64,000 bases of DNA from Synechococcus sp. UW179A (GCF_900473965.1 NZ_UCNJ01000032.1:248001-312000); one strand, 5' to 3'. Shown: positions 40,163 through 49,289, counted from the first letter of the stretch. Program-made: numbers and translations. The notes: generated by a model from the letters alone, not told the origin.

Positions 40163-40830
40163 GAACGAGCTCAGCTGCACTTCGCCTTGTGGTGTGCGGC
40201 ACCGACACGGACGTGGGCAAAACAGTGGTCAGTGCTCTGCTGGTCCAGGGGCTGAATGCCGTGTATTGGAAACCGGTGCAGAGCGGTCTGGAGGACGGTG
40301 GTGATCGTGAGCGAGTGGTTGAGCTGATCGACCTTCCCTCCGATCGCTGGATCACAGAGACCTATGCCTTCCAGGCAGCTGTTTCACCACACTGGGCAGC
40401 GGAACTGGAAAACACCTGTCTTGATCCAACGCAGTTGACGCTTCCACTTACCGGGAACAGGCCACTCGTGGTCGAGACAGCCGGTGGACTTCATGTTCCA
40501 CTCACCCGCTCCTGGCAGCAGATCGATCAGCTGCAGCAATGGATGCTGCCCGTTGTACTGGTGGCCCGCAGCGGGCTGGGCACACTGAATCACACCCTGC
40601 TCAGTCTTGAAGCGCTTCGCAGCCGCAAGATCCCTGTGGTCGGATTGATCCTGAATGGGCCTGCCCATGCCGACAATCCGAGAACCCTCAGCGAGATTGG
40701 CGATGTTGCCGTGCTGGCGGAACTTCCCCCCCTGCATCCTCTCAATGCGGAAACTCTGCGCAATGCATGGCGCAACCAGGGCCTCGGCCCTAAGTTCGAG
40801 GCGTTTGCGAACCATCCGGACAATCGATGA
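40159..40830 (+). CDS. bioD: Dethiobiotin synthetase
   Basis: A 223-aa ATP-dependent enzyme that closes the ureido ring of dethiobiotin. The P-loop is VVCGTDTDVGKTVVSALL near the N-terminus, with YWKPVQSGLEDG and VVETAGGLHVPL downstream. Start ATG 40159 makes an ATGA overlap with bioC; the open frame to 40129 is rejected. A 51-aa ORF overlaps its stop by 4 nt. Confidence 0.95.
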   Translation: MRTSSAALRLVVCGTDTDVGKTVVSALLVQGLNAVYWKPVQSGLEDGGDRERVVELIDLPSDRWITETYAFQAAVSPHWAAELENTCLDPTQLTLPLTGNRPLVVETAGGLHVPLTRSWQQIDQLQQWMLPVVLVARSGLGTLNHTLLSLEALRSRKIPVVGLILNGPAHADNPRTLSEIGDVAVLAELPPLHPLNAETLRNAWRNQGLGPKFEAFANHPDNR

Positions 40831-40982
40831 CAAGCCGTCAGACCTGGGCCACCGTGGCCGTTGTGCTCCTATGCGGCGGCATCCTCGTGCTGTTCACCGA
40901 TATTGAGGTGCAGCTTGTGCGCTGGTTCAACTGCGGGCCAATAGCAACTCTCGGAGAAAAAGACAGCAACGTCTGCCGGTAA
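40827..40982 (+). CDS. Putative 51-aa membrane peptide coupled to bioD
   Basis: ATG 40827 overlaps the bioD stop (ATGA) and the frame ends at TAA 40982. The product has an N-terminal helix (TWATVAVVLLCGGILVLF) followed by DIEVQLVRWFNCG and a polar tail ending in Cys-Arg. Tight coupling in the biotin operon supports a real gene, as the same overlap style joins bioF, K, C and D. No family is recognised; a membrane role is inferred from the helix. Confidence 0.6.
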   Translation: MTSRQTWATVAVVLLCGGILVLFTDIEVQLVRWFNCGPIATLGEKDSNVCR

Positions 40983-41015
40983 AGGCGCCAGACAGTGCGG
41001 CACCAGAGAGTGATC

Positions 41016-41306
41016 TCAGCCCATCGGTCGAGATCGCAGTGGGCATCTGCCCATCAACAGGGCCACATGACGCACGGCCATGGTCAGAGTCCATCCCTGA
41101 CGAAGCTGTTCATGGATCTGTTCGATCTGGGAGGGCGACCAGCCACGCATCTCAAGCCGCGCCTTGATCGAGGGCCATCCACCCTCAAAAAAGATGCTGC
41201 GACAACCATCGCTGCCGGGACCATAGCGGGGTCGCTTTGAGACCGACTCCACAAATCGATTGGAAGAAGGCCTTACCCGGCTTTGATCAGTCTGATTCTT
41301 GGCCAT
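41016..41306 (-). CDS. Hypothetical protein (96 aa)
   Basis: Begins MAKNQTDQSRVRPSSNRFVE at ATG 41306. A polar, probably disordered N-terminus is followed by a compact region with IFFEGGWPSIKARLEMRGW and SPSQIEQIHEQLRQGWT, which could form a small helical fold. It sits between the 51-aa ORF and bioA on the opposite strand, 24 nt from the bioA start. It breaks the biotin operon, so bioA probably has its own promoter. No family assigned. Confidence 0.6.
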   Translation of the reverse strand: MAKNQTDQSRVRPSSNRFVESVSKRPRYGPGSDGCRSIFFEGGWPSIKARLEMRGWSPSQIEQIHEQLRQGWTLTMAVRHVALLMGRCPLRSRPMG

Positions 41307-41330
41307 GGCTGGCCTCGCAGTCGTGTGCCC

Positions 41331-42644
41331 ATGATGACAACAGGCGTTCAAGCGTGCCCAGTGTCACGGAACCATCACCCCAACCTCTGGCCACCCTTCA
41401 CGTCGATCACAACCACCCCGGCTCTTGAGCAGGTGGTACGGGGCGAAGGGGCCCTGCTCTTTCGAGCTGAAGGACCACCTCTCATTGATGCAATCAGCAG
41501 CTGGTGGGTCACGCTTCACGGCCATGCCAACCCGGTTGTTGCGGCCGCAATCGCCGAGCAGGCCGCCACGCTTGAGCAGGTGATCTTTGCGGAATTCACC
41601 CATCCACAGGCAGAACGGCTGGCATCTCGCCTAGCCGAGCGCACTGGACTGAATCGCGTCTTCTTCTCAGATAACGGTTCCACCGCCGTGGAAGTAGCCC
41701 TCAAAACAGCTGTGCAGTGGTGGCACAACCGCGGTGAACCACGCCAGCAACTCGTCGCATTTGAAGGGGCTTATCACGGAGATACCTTCGGAGCGATGGC
41801 TGTCGGAGCACGCAGTCTGTTCAGTGAACCCTTCGATCCGATGCTGTTTCCGGTGAGGCGGGTCCCCTGGCCTCAGACCCACTGGAATGACCAGACGGTG
41901 GAAGCCCGTGAGCAGCAGGCTCTTGATGACCTTGAGCGAGCGCTGCAAACACCCACCGCAGCAGTGATTCTCGAACCGCTCATTCAGGGGGCTGGCGGCA
42001 TGCGCATGGTTCGTCCGCAGTTCCTGCAGGCCGTGGAACAACAGGTCAAGCGCGCCGGCAGCCTGCTGATCGCCGATGAAGTCCTCGCCGGTTTTGGTCG
42101 TTGCGGTCGCCTACTGGCCTCCCAGCGCGCGGGGATCCAGCCGGATCTTGTGGCACTGTCCAAAGGACTCACCGCCGGATTCCTACCGATGGGGATCACG
42201 ATGGCCAGCGAGATGATCTTTCAAGAATTCCTCGGCAGCGATCCGACCAAAACCCTTTGGCATGGTCACAGCTTCACCGCCAACCCACTCGGCTGCGCAG
42301 CAGCCAATGCCAGCTTGGATTTGCTCGAAGCGAGCCCTGACTGTCATGAGCAATTCGAACAACGTCATCAGGCCAGGCTGGAACGGCTGGCCTGCCATCC
42401 CAGGGTGCAGCGCGTCAGGCTCTGCGGCACCATCGCCGCCTTTGACCTGGTGACCGACAGTGAGCAGGGTTATCTCAATCCTGCGGGTAAACTGCTCCGG
42501 GGCCTGGTGAGAGATCAGGGTGTGTTGATCCGTCCGCTCGGGGATGTCGTCTATCTGCTTCCGCCGCTCTGCATCAGCGACGCCCAGCTGGATCAGTGCT
42601 ACGACGCTTTGCGCCGCGGACTGGATGCTCTCCCCAGCTCATAA
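41331..42644 (+). CDS. bioA: Adenosylmethionine-8-amino-7-oxononanoate aminotransferase
   Basis: A 437-aa PLP-dependent class III aminotransferase that uses SAM as amino donor to make 7,8-diaminopelargonate. Features are ISSWWVTLHGHANPVV, FEGAYHGDTFGAMAVG, LIADEVLAGFGRCG and the PLP-lysine in ALSKGLTAGFLPMG. Consecutive ATG codons at 41331 and 41334 are plausible starts; the frame opens at 41283. With bioF, K, C and D it completes the pathway to dethiobiotin; bioB is not in this window. Confidence 0.95.
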   Translation: MMTTGVQACPVSRNHHPNLWPPFTSITTTPALEQVVRGEGALLFRAEGPPLIDAISSWWVTLHGHANPVVAAAIAEQAATLEQVIFAEFTHPQAERLASRLAERTGLNRVFFSDNGSTAVEVALKTAVQWWHNRGEPRQQLVAFEGAYHGDTFGAMAVGARSLFSEPFDPMLFPVRRVPWPQTHWNDQTVEAREQQALDDLERALQTPTAAVILEPLIQGAGGMRMVRPQFLQAVEQQVKRAGSLLIADEVLAGFGRCGRLLASQRAGIQPDLVALSKGLTAGFLPMGITMASEMIFQEFLGSDPTKTLWHGHSFTANPLGCAAANASLDLLEASPDCHEQFEQRHQARLERLACHPRVQRVRLCGTIAAFDLVTDSEQGYLNPAGKLLRGLVRDQGVLIRPLGDVVYLLPPLCISDAQLDQCYDALRRGLDALPSS

Positions 42645-42666
42645 GCGCCGTCGCAAGCTCTAGAGA

Positions 42667-42933
42667 TCAGGGACCGAGACGAATTGCAGCTTCCACATCC
42701 TCTCGGGTGAGGCCATAGGGGTAGGAACAAGAGCGGGGTGGTCGCTCTGAAGTCCAGGTCACACCGAGATCCTGCTGGTCGAGTCTCAGCAGAGCACTCC
42801 AGCAAGGCTGCTCCCAGATCCAGTCGCAGGGGTCCTGATCACTGCGGGTGGCACCCAGGGCCTGCAACCACTGCTCAAGTGCCCGCAGGGAATGCTGATT
42901 AAGCGGCGTGTCCGCTGAGGGAAGTGATGCCAT
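42667..42933 (-). CDS. DUF3143 family protein
   Basis: An 88-aa cyanobacterial protein recognised from MASLPSADTPLNQHSLRALE, WLQALGA and the C-terminal LTREDVEAAIRLGP. Function unknown. ATG 42933 is preferred; even so it overlaps the 3' end of the J-domain gene by 35 nt, which suggests coupling. A longer frame to 42957 would overlap more. Convergent with bioA. Confidence 0.75.
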   Translation of the reverse strand: MASLPSADTPLNQHSLRALEQWLQALGATRSDQDPCDWIWEQPCWSALLRLDQQDLGVTWTSERPPRSCSYPYGLTREDVEAAIRLGP

Positions 42934-43435
42934 CGGAATCACCGGGCTGCGCATCAATCAGCTGAGTCTGCTCCTCCACCAGCCAACTCGGCTGCACTTG
43001 AAGTTCAAGTCCTCGGCTCAAGGCCACACCCACCCCAAGCAGCAGACAAAGCAGCAGTGATCCCAGCAACAGCAATAGCGATAGCCACTCTCCACCGGAG
43101 AGAGGACGACGCTGGCCGATCGCATGCGGCACCGGCAGAGAAGGAGCCACGGTCTGCTGTGTCGCTTCTCTCTCCCGCAGAGCCGCGTCGTACACGCGAC
43201 GGCGACGTGGATCGGCGAGCTGCTCATAGGCTTCGCGCAGAAGCCGGAACTGGCGAGCCGCATCCTGTGCCGGCAAACGGGTTGTGTCCGGATGCACAGC
43301 CTTGCTCAGGCGACGGAAGGCCTGACGCAAAGAATCTGCATCAGCACTGCGAGAGACACCCAGACGCTCGTAGTAGGTGATGTCTTGAGCCTGAAAGGCC
43401 ATTGCTTTCAGCAGCACCTTGGGCTTCGACTCCAT
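42899..43435 (-). CDS. J-domain (DnaJ-like) membrane protein
   Basis: A 178-aa co-chaperone. The N-terminal J domain (about residues 19-88) has YYERLGVSRSADADSLRQAF and the essential HPD in KAVHPDTTRL, then a linker and one membrane helix (WLSLLLLLGSLLLCLLLGVG, about residues 115-134). It probably recruits Hsp70 to a membrane. Start ATG 43435; ATG 43402 (MAFQAQDITYYE) is an alternative. Divergent from rsmG by 28 nt. Confidence 0.87.
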   Translation of the reverse strand: MESKPKVLLKAMAFQAQDITYYERLGVSRSADADSLRQAFRRLSKAVHPDTTRLPAQDAARQFRLLREAYEQLADPRRRRVYDAALREREATQQTVAPSLPVPHAIGQRRPLSGGEWLSLLLLLGSLLLCLLLGVGVALSRGLELQVQPSWLVEEQTQLIDAQPGDSDGITSLSGHAA

Positions 43436-43463
43436 TCTAGAAAGGTGTAACGGTTAGGCCGCC

Positions 43464-44228
43464 ATGCCGGATACATCGCCGTTTGCCAATCCGGGACCCG
43501 AGCTCTGGTCTTTGCTCGGATGGAGCCCTGATGCCGGACAACTGAGGCAGTTGATTCAACTGCAACAGCTGCTTCAAGACTGGAACAGCCGCGTCAATCT
43601 CACCCGGCTGGTGCAGGGGGAAGATTTCTGGATCGCTCAGGTTCTCGACAGCCTCTGGCCTCTATTGCCTGAGCTGATGAGCCCAGACACTCCACGGCGC
43701 TGCATTGATGTGGGCACAGGCGGAGGCTTCCCTGGGCTAGCTGTGGCCATTGCTCTTCCAGGCGCTGAGCTAACCCTGGTGGATTCAGTGGGACGCAAGA
43801 CCGCAGCCGTAGCTGCCATGGCGAAGTCGCTGGGCCTTGGCGATCGAGTCTTAGTCCGCACTGAACGGGTGGAACGCACTGGGCACGAACAGAGCTGTCG
43901 AGGAACGTTTGATCTTGCGATGGCCCGCGCCGTCGGGGCAGCTCCTGTGGTGGCGGAATACCTCGTACCGTTGTTGCGCAGAAGCGGAGAAGCTCTGCTG
44001 TACCGCGGACGCTGGAACGATGCGGATGAGACAGAACTCCAATCAGCACTGCAGCTGCTGAAAGCTCGATCCCTAACGCTGCAACGTATGGAACTTCCTT
44101 CCAAGAGAGGAGCACGGACCCTGATCAGGATTGGGCCGGAAGCTGAAACACCCAGGACCTACCCACGGGCAACAGGCATGCCCAGCAAAATGCCGTTGGG
44201 AGTTCAAGACGACGACAGCCGCTCCTGA
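43464..44228 (+). CDS. rsmG: 16S rRNA (guanine527-N7)-methyltransferase
   Basis: A 254-aa SAM enzyme (GidB) that methylates G527 of 16S rRNA in the decoding region. Motifs are [14 protein letters not shown] and the SAM loop [18 protein letters not shown], then [17 protein letters not shown]. Length is slightly above the usual 210-240 because of a C-terminal tail, which overlaps the convergent aldo/keto reductase gene by 25 nt. Confidence 0.94.
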   Translation: MPDTSPFANPGPELWSLLGWSPDAGQLRQLIQLQQLLQDWNSRVNLTRLVQGEDFWIAQVLDSLWPLLPELMSPDTPRRCIDVGTGGGFPGLAVAIALPGAELTLVDSVGRKTAAVAAMAKSLGLGDRVLVRTERVERTGHEQSCRGTFDLAMARAVGAAPVVAEYLVPLLRRSGEALLYRGRWNDADETELQSALQLLKARSLTLQRMELPSKRGARTLIRIGPEAETPRTYPRATGMPSKMPLGVQDDDSRS

Positions 44229-45412
44229 GCAGAACCACCGGCCCGTTCACGCAGGCTGCGCAAAAGGCTGGGAATGCGGTCTCTCCAAGGGCTGTCATTC
44301 AGAACCGACAACAGCAGCTCCTCACTCACGCTGGCATCCAGCGCATCGGCATTAGCTCCAGGAAACCAATGACCGGCACGACCCAGTAGGCCGTAGCGCG
44401 CCTTGACGAATCCCTCGAGATCCCATGCCTCAAGCAGGTTGTAAAGCCAAAGCAGCATTGGCAGGTTGATTTCCCCTGGGGTGTTCTGCCATTCGGGCAA
44501 TCCCTGTCTCCAGGTTTTCAGCCATGACGCACCAAGGGCATCACATTCGGCCATGCGAAGACGGGATTCGATCGGCGCCACCAACTCCATGGCCTGATCA
44601 AGCAGCGAAACCGCCTCCAAGTGCAGATCAAGATCTTGAGGACAGGCCGCACCGACGCTCAGCGTGTGCACCCGCGGATCACGGAGGCAGAAAAGATCAT
44701 TGAAAACAATCGGATGCAAGGGGTCCGTGAGCTCCAGCAGGAGTGGACCCGGGGTATGCAGATGACCACCTTTATCGGTGGGACTGATGATGAACACGCC
44801 CATGTCCTGAAGACTGGCTGCTGCGATTGCCGGTTCGTTGTCCTGACGGATGAAGTACCAGTGCAGGTTCACGTAATCGAAAACACCCGTTTCGATGGCA
44901 TCAACAATTAATGCGGTGTCTCCATGAGTGGAAAAGCCCACATGACCAATCCTGCCGTCGGCCTGCCAGCGACGCACCACATCAAGGCAGCCACCCGGTC
45001 GGATCGTCTGATCGAGATGGGAATGGAGATTAATGCCGTGAATCGACAGCAGATCGACACGATCCACGTCGAGACGGGTGAAGGACAATTCGAGATCGGC
45101 TTCAAAAAGCTTCGGATCTGACTGGGGTGGAACCTTGGTCTGCAGGATTCGCGAGGGATCGGGACAATTCGGCAAAGCCCAGCCCAGCTGTCGTTCTGAA
45201 CTGCCGTAGTGGCGTGCGGTTTCCAGATGATGAAAGCCTGTCTGCACCGCTCGTTGGAGCGTGCTCTGCAATAACCGCTGGGATTGCTCTGTGATTGCAT
45301 CGGCCTCAAGATCACTCCAGCTCTGCTGAAAGCGCATTCCACCTAGTGACAGCACTGGCATTGAAATTTCTGTGCGCCCAAAGCGACGGGTTGGCAGACC
45401 AGAGCTCCCCAT
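44204..45412 (-). CDS. Aldo/keto reductase family protein
   Basis: A 402-aa protein with an N-terminal aldo/keto reductase barrel: [17 protein letters not shown], the Tyr of [14 protein letters not shown], and [15 protein letters not shown]. The C-terminal 100 residues form an extra helical region absent from simple members. Substrate unknown. Its start shares a base with the stop of a ferredoxin gene (45412), so electron supply from that ferredoxin is possible. Confidence 0.85.
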   Translation of the reverse strand: MGSSGLPTRRFGRTEISMPVLSLGGMRFQQSWSDLEADAITEQSQRLLQSTLQRAVQTGFHHLETARHYGSSERQLGWALPNCPDPSRILQTKVPPQSDPKLFEADLELSFTRLDVDRVDLLSIHGINLHSHLDQTIRPGGCLDVVRRWQADGRIGHVGFSTHGDTALIVDAIETGVFDYVNLHWYFIRQDNEPAIAAASLQDMGVFIISPTDKGGHLHTPGPLLLELTDPLHPIVFNDLFCLRDPRVHTLSVGAACPQDLDLHLEAVSLLDQAMELVAPIESRLRMAECDALGASWLKTWRQGLPEWQNTPGEINLPMLLWLYNLLEAWDLEGFVKARYGLLGRAGHWFPGANADALDASVSEELLLSVLNDSPWRDRIPSLLRSLRERAGGSAQERLSSS

Positions 45413-45810
45413 CAGCCGTGATGGGTGTTGCGAGGGAGCTGACGACGCGGTCGAGCCGGCGATGGGACTCCCATGGGCAGCAGTTCCTGAGCATCCAGCT
45501 GACGCTTCAGCCCTGGAAGATCATCGAAAGCAACCCAGTGGATACAGTCCACAGGACAGGTCTCGATCGCTTCCTGAATGCAGTCAGAGGAGTCACCATC
45601 CTGACGAATGGCCCGGGAGCGGCCGAGATGGGGCTCAATCACAAAGGTATTCGTGGCCACGTGCGCGCAGTAGCGACAACCAATGCAAGCCGCCTCATCA
45701 ACCCAGACCGCCTTTGACTGGAGCGCGCCGCCCAGGACAGGCTCAAAACCTGTCCGCTCATCCTGATCAAAGGACGCTGCGAGATAGGCGGCAGCTGCAG
45801 GATCTATCAC
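45412..45810 (-). CDS. 4Fe-4S ferredoxin
   Basis: A 132-aa iron-sulfur protein. Cluster ligands are in CIGCRYCAHV (about residues 42-51) and CPVDCIHWV (about 85-93), with an extra upstream Cys in SSDCIQEAIE. This is a single-cluster arrangement common in cyanobacterial bacterial-type ferredoxins. It lies 30 nt below ycf35 and overlaps the aldo/keto reductase start by 1 nt; the set (DUF2997, Ycf35, ferredoxin, reductase) looks like one operon. Confidence 0.88.
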   Translation of the reverse strand: MIDPAAAAYLAASFDQDERTGFEPVLGGALQSKAVWVDEAACIGCRYCAHVATNTFVIEPHLGRSRAIRQDGDSSDCIQEAIETCPVDCIHWVAFDDLPGLKRQLDAQELLPMGVPSPARPRRQLPRNTHHG

Positions 45811-45840
45811 TGAATCAACATTGTTATCAGGAGAACTGGT

Positions 45841-46233
45841 TCAGGCGTCCCAACGGGTCACAACCAGCTCAATAGATCCATCCTGGCAATCACGTTGCTC
45901 TGTGACATCAAATCCTTCATGGCGAGTGGCTTCCAGCACTGACCTCAGTGCGTAGCGCTGTGTCAAACGCGAGAGGAAGCGCTCAACCGGAACAGGCTGG
46001 CGCCAAAGATCCAGATCAGTGACGAACTCGTAGGCATGATTTGTTTCGTTCCATCGGAAGCCAAAGTCGGCACCGCCGTCAACGGCGACTGCCAGCTCTG
46101 CTTCGACGGTCTGTCCCTGATAACCACGCACGGTCTGCTGACTGTCGCCGGGCGTGTAACCCAGATCCTGGAGAGCTCCACGCAGTGGAGCCAACTGACG
46201 GAGTTCGGTTTTAACGGTACTGAAATGAGACAT
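45841..46233 (-). CDS. ycf35: Ycf35 / DUF1257 family protein
   Basis: A 130-aa protein conserved in cyanobacteria and algal plastids. The N-terminus MSHFSTVKTELR and segments LGYTPGDSQQTVRGYQGQ, FGFRWNETNHAYEFVTDLD and the C-terminal IELVVTRW match Ycf35. Function is unknown. Its start overlaps the DUF2997 stop (1 nt at 46233), and a ferredoxin follows, a neighbourhood I know as recurrent in cyanobacteria. Confidence 0.9.
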   Translation of the reverse strand: MSHFSTVKTELRQLAPLRGALQDLGYTPGDSQQTVRGYQGQTVEAELAVAVDGGADFGFRWNETNHAYEFVTDLDLWRQPVPVERFLSRLTQRYALRSVLEATRHEGFDVTEQRDCQDGSIELVVTRWDA

Positions 46234-46436
46234 CAGGAAGGCTCGACGGACTGGGACTGAGTGACAGGCTGGGTTGAGGTGAAAGCCTCAGAAGTGGGCT
46301 GACGCCGTTCGACAGTGCCTAGCGCTGCCTCAAGACGATCTGTGAGTTGCAGGCAAGCATCACCAGTGACTCCTTCAACCCGTTCCTCAACACGGCCGTC
46401 GGGACGGATTCGAAATCGCACTGTGCGCTGAGGCAT
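46233..46436 (-). CDS. DUF2997 family small protein
   Basis: A 67-aa protein. The beta-rich N-terminal half (TVRFRIRPDGRVEERVEGVT, then GDACLQLTDRLEAALG) matches DUF2997, which usually neighbours Ycf35. The last 20 residues are a Ser/Thr/Gln-rich tail. Function unknown; it overlaps ycf35 by 1 nt and heads that probable operon. Confidence 0.82.
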   Translation of the reverse strand: MPQRTVRFRIRPDGRVEERVEGVTGDACLQLTDRLEAALGTVERRQPTSEAFTSTQPVTQSQSVEPS

Positions 46437-46507
46437 GCACCATCACAGAATTGCTCGCATGTTAAGGGGAAGTAGTAGGAGCCGGAGTTCCCTGTAACGG
46501 GATCAGA

Positions 46508-47317
46508 TCAGATCAGCAGACCTTCATCCAGCAGAGTCTGGAGACGATCCACAAGCTCGGGATTATCGAGCTGCTCGAGGGCCGTGCGGGCTTCATCGCG
46601 CACCGTGGTTTCACGATCCTGAAGCAGAGCTGCCACGAAGGCCTCGACCAGCTCGTCCTGGCGAGGTTTAACAAGCAGATCATGCAGTCGGCCCAAGGCC
46701 CAGATGCAATTGCTTCGCACAACGGGCTCACTGTCAATCCGCAGGCTCAGCAGCAGCTGACCTGCAGCGAGATCAGCCTTCACAGCTGAGGTGCTACCGG
46801 CCTCTGCTAGCGACACCGAAGCCCAAAGACGCACCGATGCCACATCCACCTGCAAGGCCCTGATCAATGGATTGAGTACGGGAGCATCCGGGTAATTACC
46901 AAGGCTCCAAGCCGTGGCCTTGCGCACATAGGCGTTGCTGTCGAGCTGCAGAAGCCGCAGCAGAGCCTCCACAGCCTGCAGTGAAGGGTTCCGACCCAGT
47001 GCGTAAACAGCACTCATACGCACCACCGGACAGGTTTCATCGAGCAGTGGCAGGAGCAGTGGGACGGCACGGGGGTCGCGATGTTCACAGAACACCCTCA
47101 ACCCTTGAAGTCGCTGATCGTGCCCCTGTTTGAGCCATTCCAGGCCCTCATCACAGGAGCGAACCGCCTCCAGGGCATCACCTTCCGGATCATCCGGAGC
47201 AATCTCATCGAGGGGATCACCCATGAGCTCTGCAGCGAGTTCACGCTCCAGCACGTCAGGATCGATAGCCAGCTCAGCCATGAGGTCCTCGTTCTGGATG
47301 CTGGATGAATCGCCCAT
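46508..47317 (-). CDS. HEAT-repeat (PBS lyase-like) protein
   Basis: A 269-aa protein. An acidic N-terminus (about residues 1-60) is followed by at least five HEAT-like repeats, for example DPRAVPLLLPLLDETCPVV, QAVEALLRLLQLDSNAYV and a further one near residue 225. Such repeats occur in phycobilin lyases (CpcE/F type) and in scaffold proteins; nothing here shows lyase activity, so a protein-interaction role is the safer call. It is downstream of the symporter region and 71 nt from DUF2997. Confidence 0.85.
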   Translation of the reverse strand: MGDSSSIQNEDLMAELAIDPDVLERELAAELMGDPLDEIAPDDPEGDALEAVRSCDEGLEWLKQGHDQRLQGLRVFCEHRDPRAVPLLLPLLDETCPVVRMSAVYALGRNPSLQAVEALLRLLQLDSNAYVRKATAWSLGNYPDAPVLNPLIRALQVDVASVRLWASVSLAEAGSTSAVKADLAAGQLLLSLRIDSEPVVRSNCIWALGRLHDLLVKPRQDELVEAFVAALLQDRETTVRDEARTALEQLDNPELVDRLQTLLDEGLLI

Positions 47318-47332
47318 GGATCGATCGTAATC

Positions 47333-47458
47333 TCAGCTGATCGGAGCAGGCGCCAGCATGTCGCCTGGAAGCCAGATGCGAGCGCTCACAGCAACAAGCG
47401 CCAGTGCGAACAGAGCCACGATCAGGATGGGAAGCAGAGTGCTGCGAAAAAAAGCCAA
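47333..47458 (-). CDS. Putative 41-aa single-pass membrane peptide
   Basis: A TTG-started frame (47458 to TGA 47333) encodes MAFFRSTLLPILIVALFALA, continuing as a hydrophobic helix and ending in WLPGDMLAPAPIS. The Pro-rich end and the clean helix look like a real small membrane protein. It lies 40 nt below the symporter and 15 nt above the HEAT gene on the same strand. The absence of an ATG lowers confidence. Confidence 0.45.
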   Translation of the reverse strand: MAFFRSTLLPILIVALFALALVAVSARIWLPGDMLAPAPIS

Positions 47459-47497
47459 ATCACTGAAGGATTTCTGTGCATTGTGACTGCCGCCCGA

Positions 47498-49261
47498 TCA
47501 GACCGGAGCAGCAGATCGCCCGGTCCAGCGAAGAAGCATCAGAGAAGCCACTGCTACAACCAAGCCAAACCAACCCAGCAGCTGCTGATGCAAAAGAAAT
47601 GCCCCTGAACCAAGCAAAGCTCCGAAAAGCAGTCCGGAACTGAACAGGAAGCGGGCAAGCAGGTCTGAAAGGGATTCCGAAGCGGTCGCATCTAAGCCAT
47701 GACGCCAGCGGCTCCACCCAGGTCCAGGAGGACGAACCTTAAGCACGAATCGTTCCAGAACTGCTGGGGACTCTGGGGGGGTCAGCAGCATCACCGTGAT
47801 CCAGACCACGGCCGTGAGGGCTGTTGTGACCATCAGTCGTTCTCCGTAGTCAGCGATCTGAACCAGAGGAACCACCGAGGTCACCAGTCCCACGACGAAC
47901 CCGCAGATCATGGCGGCCAGCTCCGCTGCAGCATTGATCCGCCACCAGAACCAGCGCAGAACGAGAACCACACCAGGTCCGGTGCCGATGGCGATCACAA
48001 GCCGGAACACCGTGCCAATGCTGTCGCTAATGAGGGCTGTGACCACGCCAAGCACAAGCAGCATCACACTCATCAGCTGACCCACGAGAAGAAGCTCCCG
48101 CTGAGAAGCATTGGGCCGCAGAAAGCGTTGATACAAATCATGCGTGAGGTAGCTGGCTCCCCAGTTCACGGATGTACTGACGGTGCTCATGAAGGCAGCG
48201 ACCAGGGAGACCACAACCAGTCCGAGCACCACGGGAGGCAGAAACTGAACCGCGAGTGTCGGGTAGCTGAGTTCCCAGTCAGCCTGGTCAGGAAGCAGCA
48301 CTAGGGCAGCCAGAGCCACAATCACCCAGAGCCAGCTGCGCAGAAGGTAGTTGACCACCAAGAACACCCAGCCGGCGAGCCGCGCCTGCTGTTCATCCTT
48401 CGTGGCCAGCATCCGTTGGATGAACTCACCACCACCGTCACTGCGGCGGAAACTCCACCACTGCACCGTGAGGTAAGCGAGAAACGTGGAGACACTGATC
48501 CCCGCACCGCCAATCCAGTCAAACCCTTCAGGACCCCAGCGCCAGGGCACGATCGACAACAGTTCAGGGCGACCCAGGGCATCCAGCTGAGCCAGCAGCG
48601 ATTCCATCCCCCCGGCCGCATGAACAGCAGCCCAGGCCACAGCAGCTGCCCCCAGAAGCGCCAGTAAAAGCTGAATAAAATCGGTGATCACCACAGCCCA
48701 CAGTCCACCGGCGACGGTGTACGCGAGCACAAGAGCAGCCACAATGATCAGCAGTACAAGAGTGTCCGAAAGTCCACCGACTGCACGTATCGGCTGATCG
48801 GAGACGATGCCAAGCGCCTCGACCACCTTGCGCATGGCGAGGAAGGCATAGCCGATGCCGATGCAGTTAACCGGCAGCGCCAGAAGAAAGGCCTTGATCC
48901 CTCGCAGCCAGGCAGCTGCAGGGCCGCCGTATCGCAACTCGGTGAAAGCAGCATCCGTGAGCACGCCGCTGCGCCGCCATAAGGGTGCGAACACCACGGC
49001 CATCGCAACGTGCGCAAGCCCAAACCCCCACCACTCCCAGTTCGCCGCGAGGCCTCGCGTGCCCACGATCCCCGCAACATAAAGAGGGGTATCGATCGAA
49101 AACGTGGTGGCCGCCATCGATGCACCGGCGAGCCAGCCGCTGAGACGGCGGCCTGCCACGAAGTAATCATCCTCGCCCCGATTGCGTCGCGCCAGCCAGA
49201 GACCAAGGGCCAGCGTGGCCGCCAGATACACGATCAGAATGGTCCAGTCGATCGGAGCCAT
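47498..49261 (-). CDS. Sodium:solute symporter (SSS family)
   Basis: A 587-aa transporter with about 13 membrane helices and the LeuT-like SSS pattern: GEDDYFVAGRRLSGWLAGAS near residue 30, SIDTPLYVAGIVG, and VAAFMSTVSTSVNWGASYL near residue 355, which holds the usual sodium-site Ser/Thr residues. The substrate cannot be told from sequence (sugars, amino acids, urea and others are transported by this family). It is 29 nt below rlmN on the same strand. Confidence 0.9.
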   Translation of the reverse strand: MAPIDWTILIVYLAATLALGLWLARRNRGEDDYFVAGRRLSGWLAGASMAATTFSIDTPLYVAGIVGTRGLAANWEWWGFGLAHVAMAVVFAPLWRRSGVLTDAAFTELRYGGPAAAWLRGIKAFLLALPVNCIGIGYAFLAMRKVVEALGIVSDQPIRAVGGLSDTLVLLIIVAALVLAYTVAGGLWAVVITDFIQLLLALLGAAAVAWAAVHAAGGMESLLAQLDALGRPELLSIVPWRWGPEGFDWIGGAGISVSTFLAYLTVQWWSFRRSDGGGEFIQRMLATKDEQQARLAGWVFLVVNYLLRSWLWVIVALAALVLLPDQADWELSYPTLAVQFLPPVVLGLVVVSLVAAFMSTVSTSVNWGASYLTHDLYQRFLRPNASQRELLLVGQLMSVMLLVLGVVTALISDSIGTVFRLVIAIGTGPGVVLVLRWFWWRINAAAELAAMICGFVVGLVTSVVPLVQIADYGERLMVTTALTAVVWITVMLLTPPESPAVLERFVLKVRPPGPGWSRWRHGLDATASESLSDLLARFLFSSGLLFGALLGSGAFLLHQQLLGWFGLVVAVASLMLLRWTGRSAAPV

Positions 49262-49289
49262 GGAGCCGCGCAGATCGTCGCAGTCTCCC

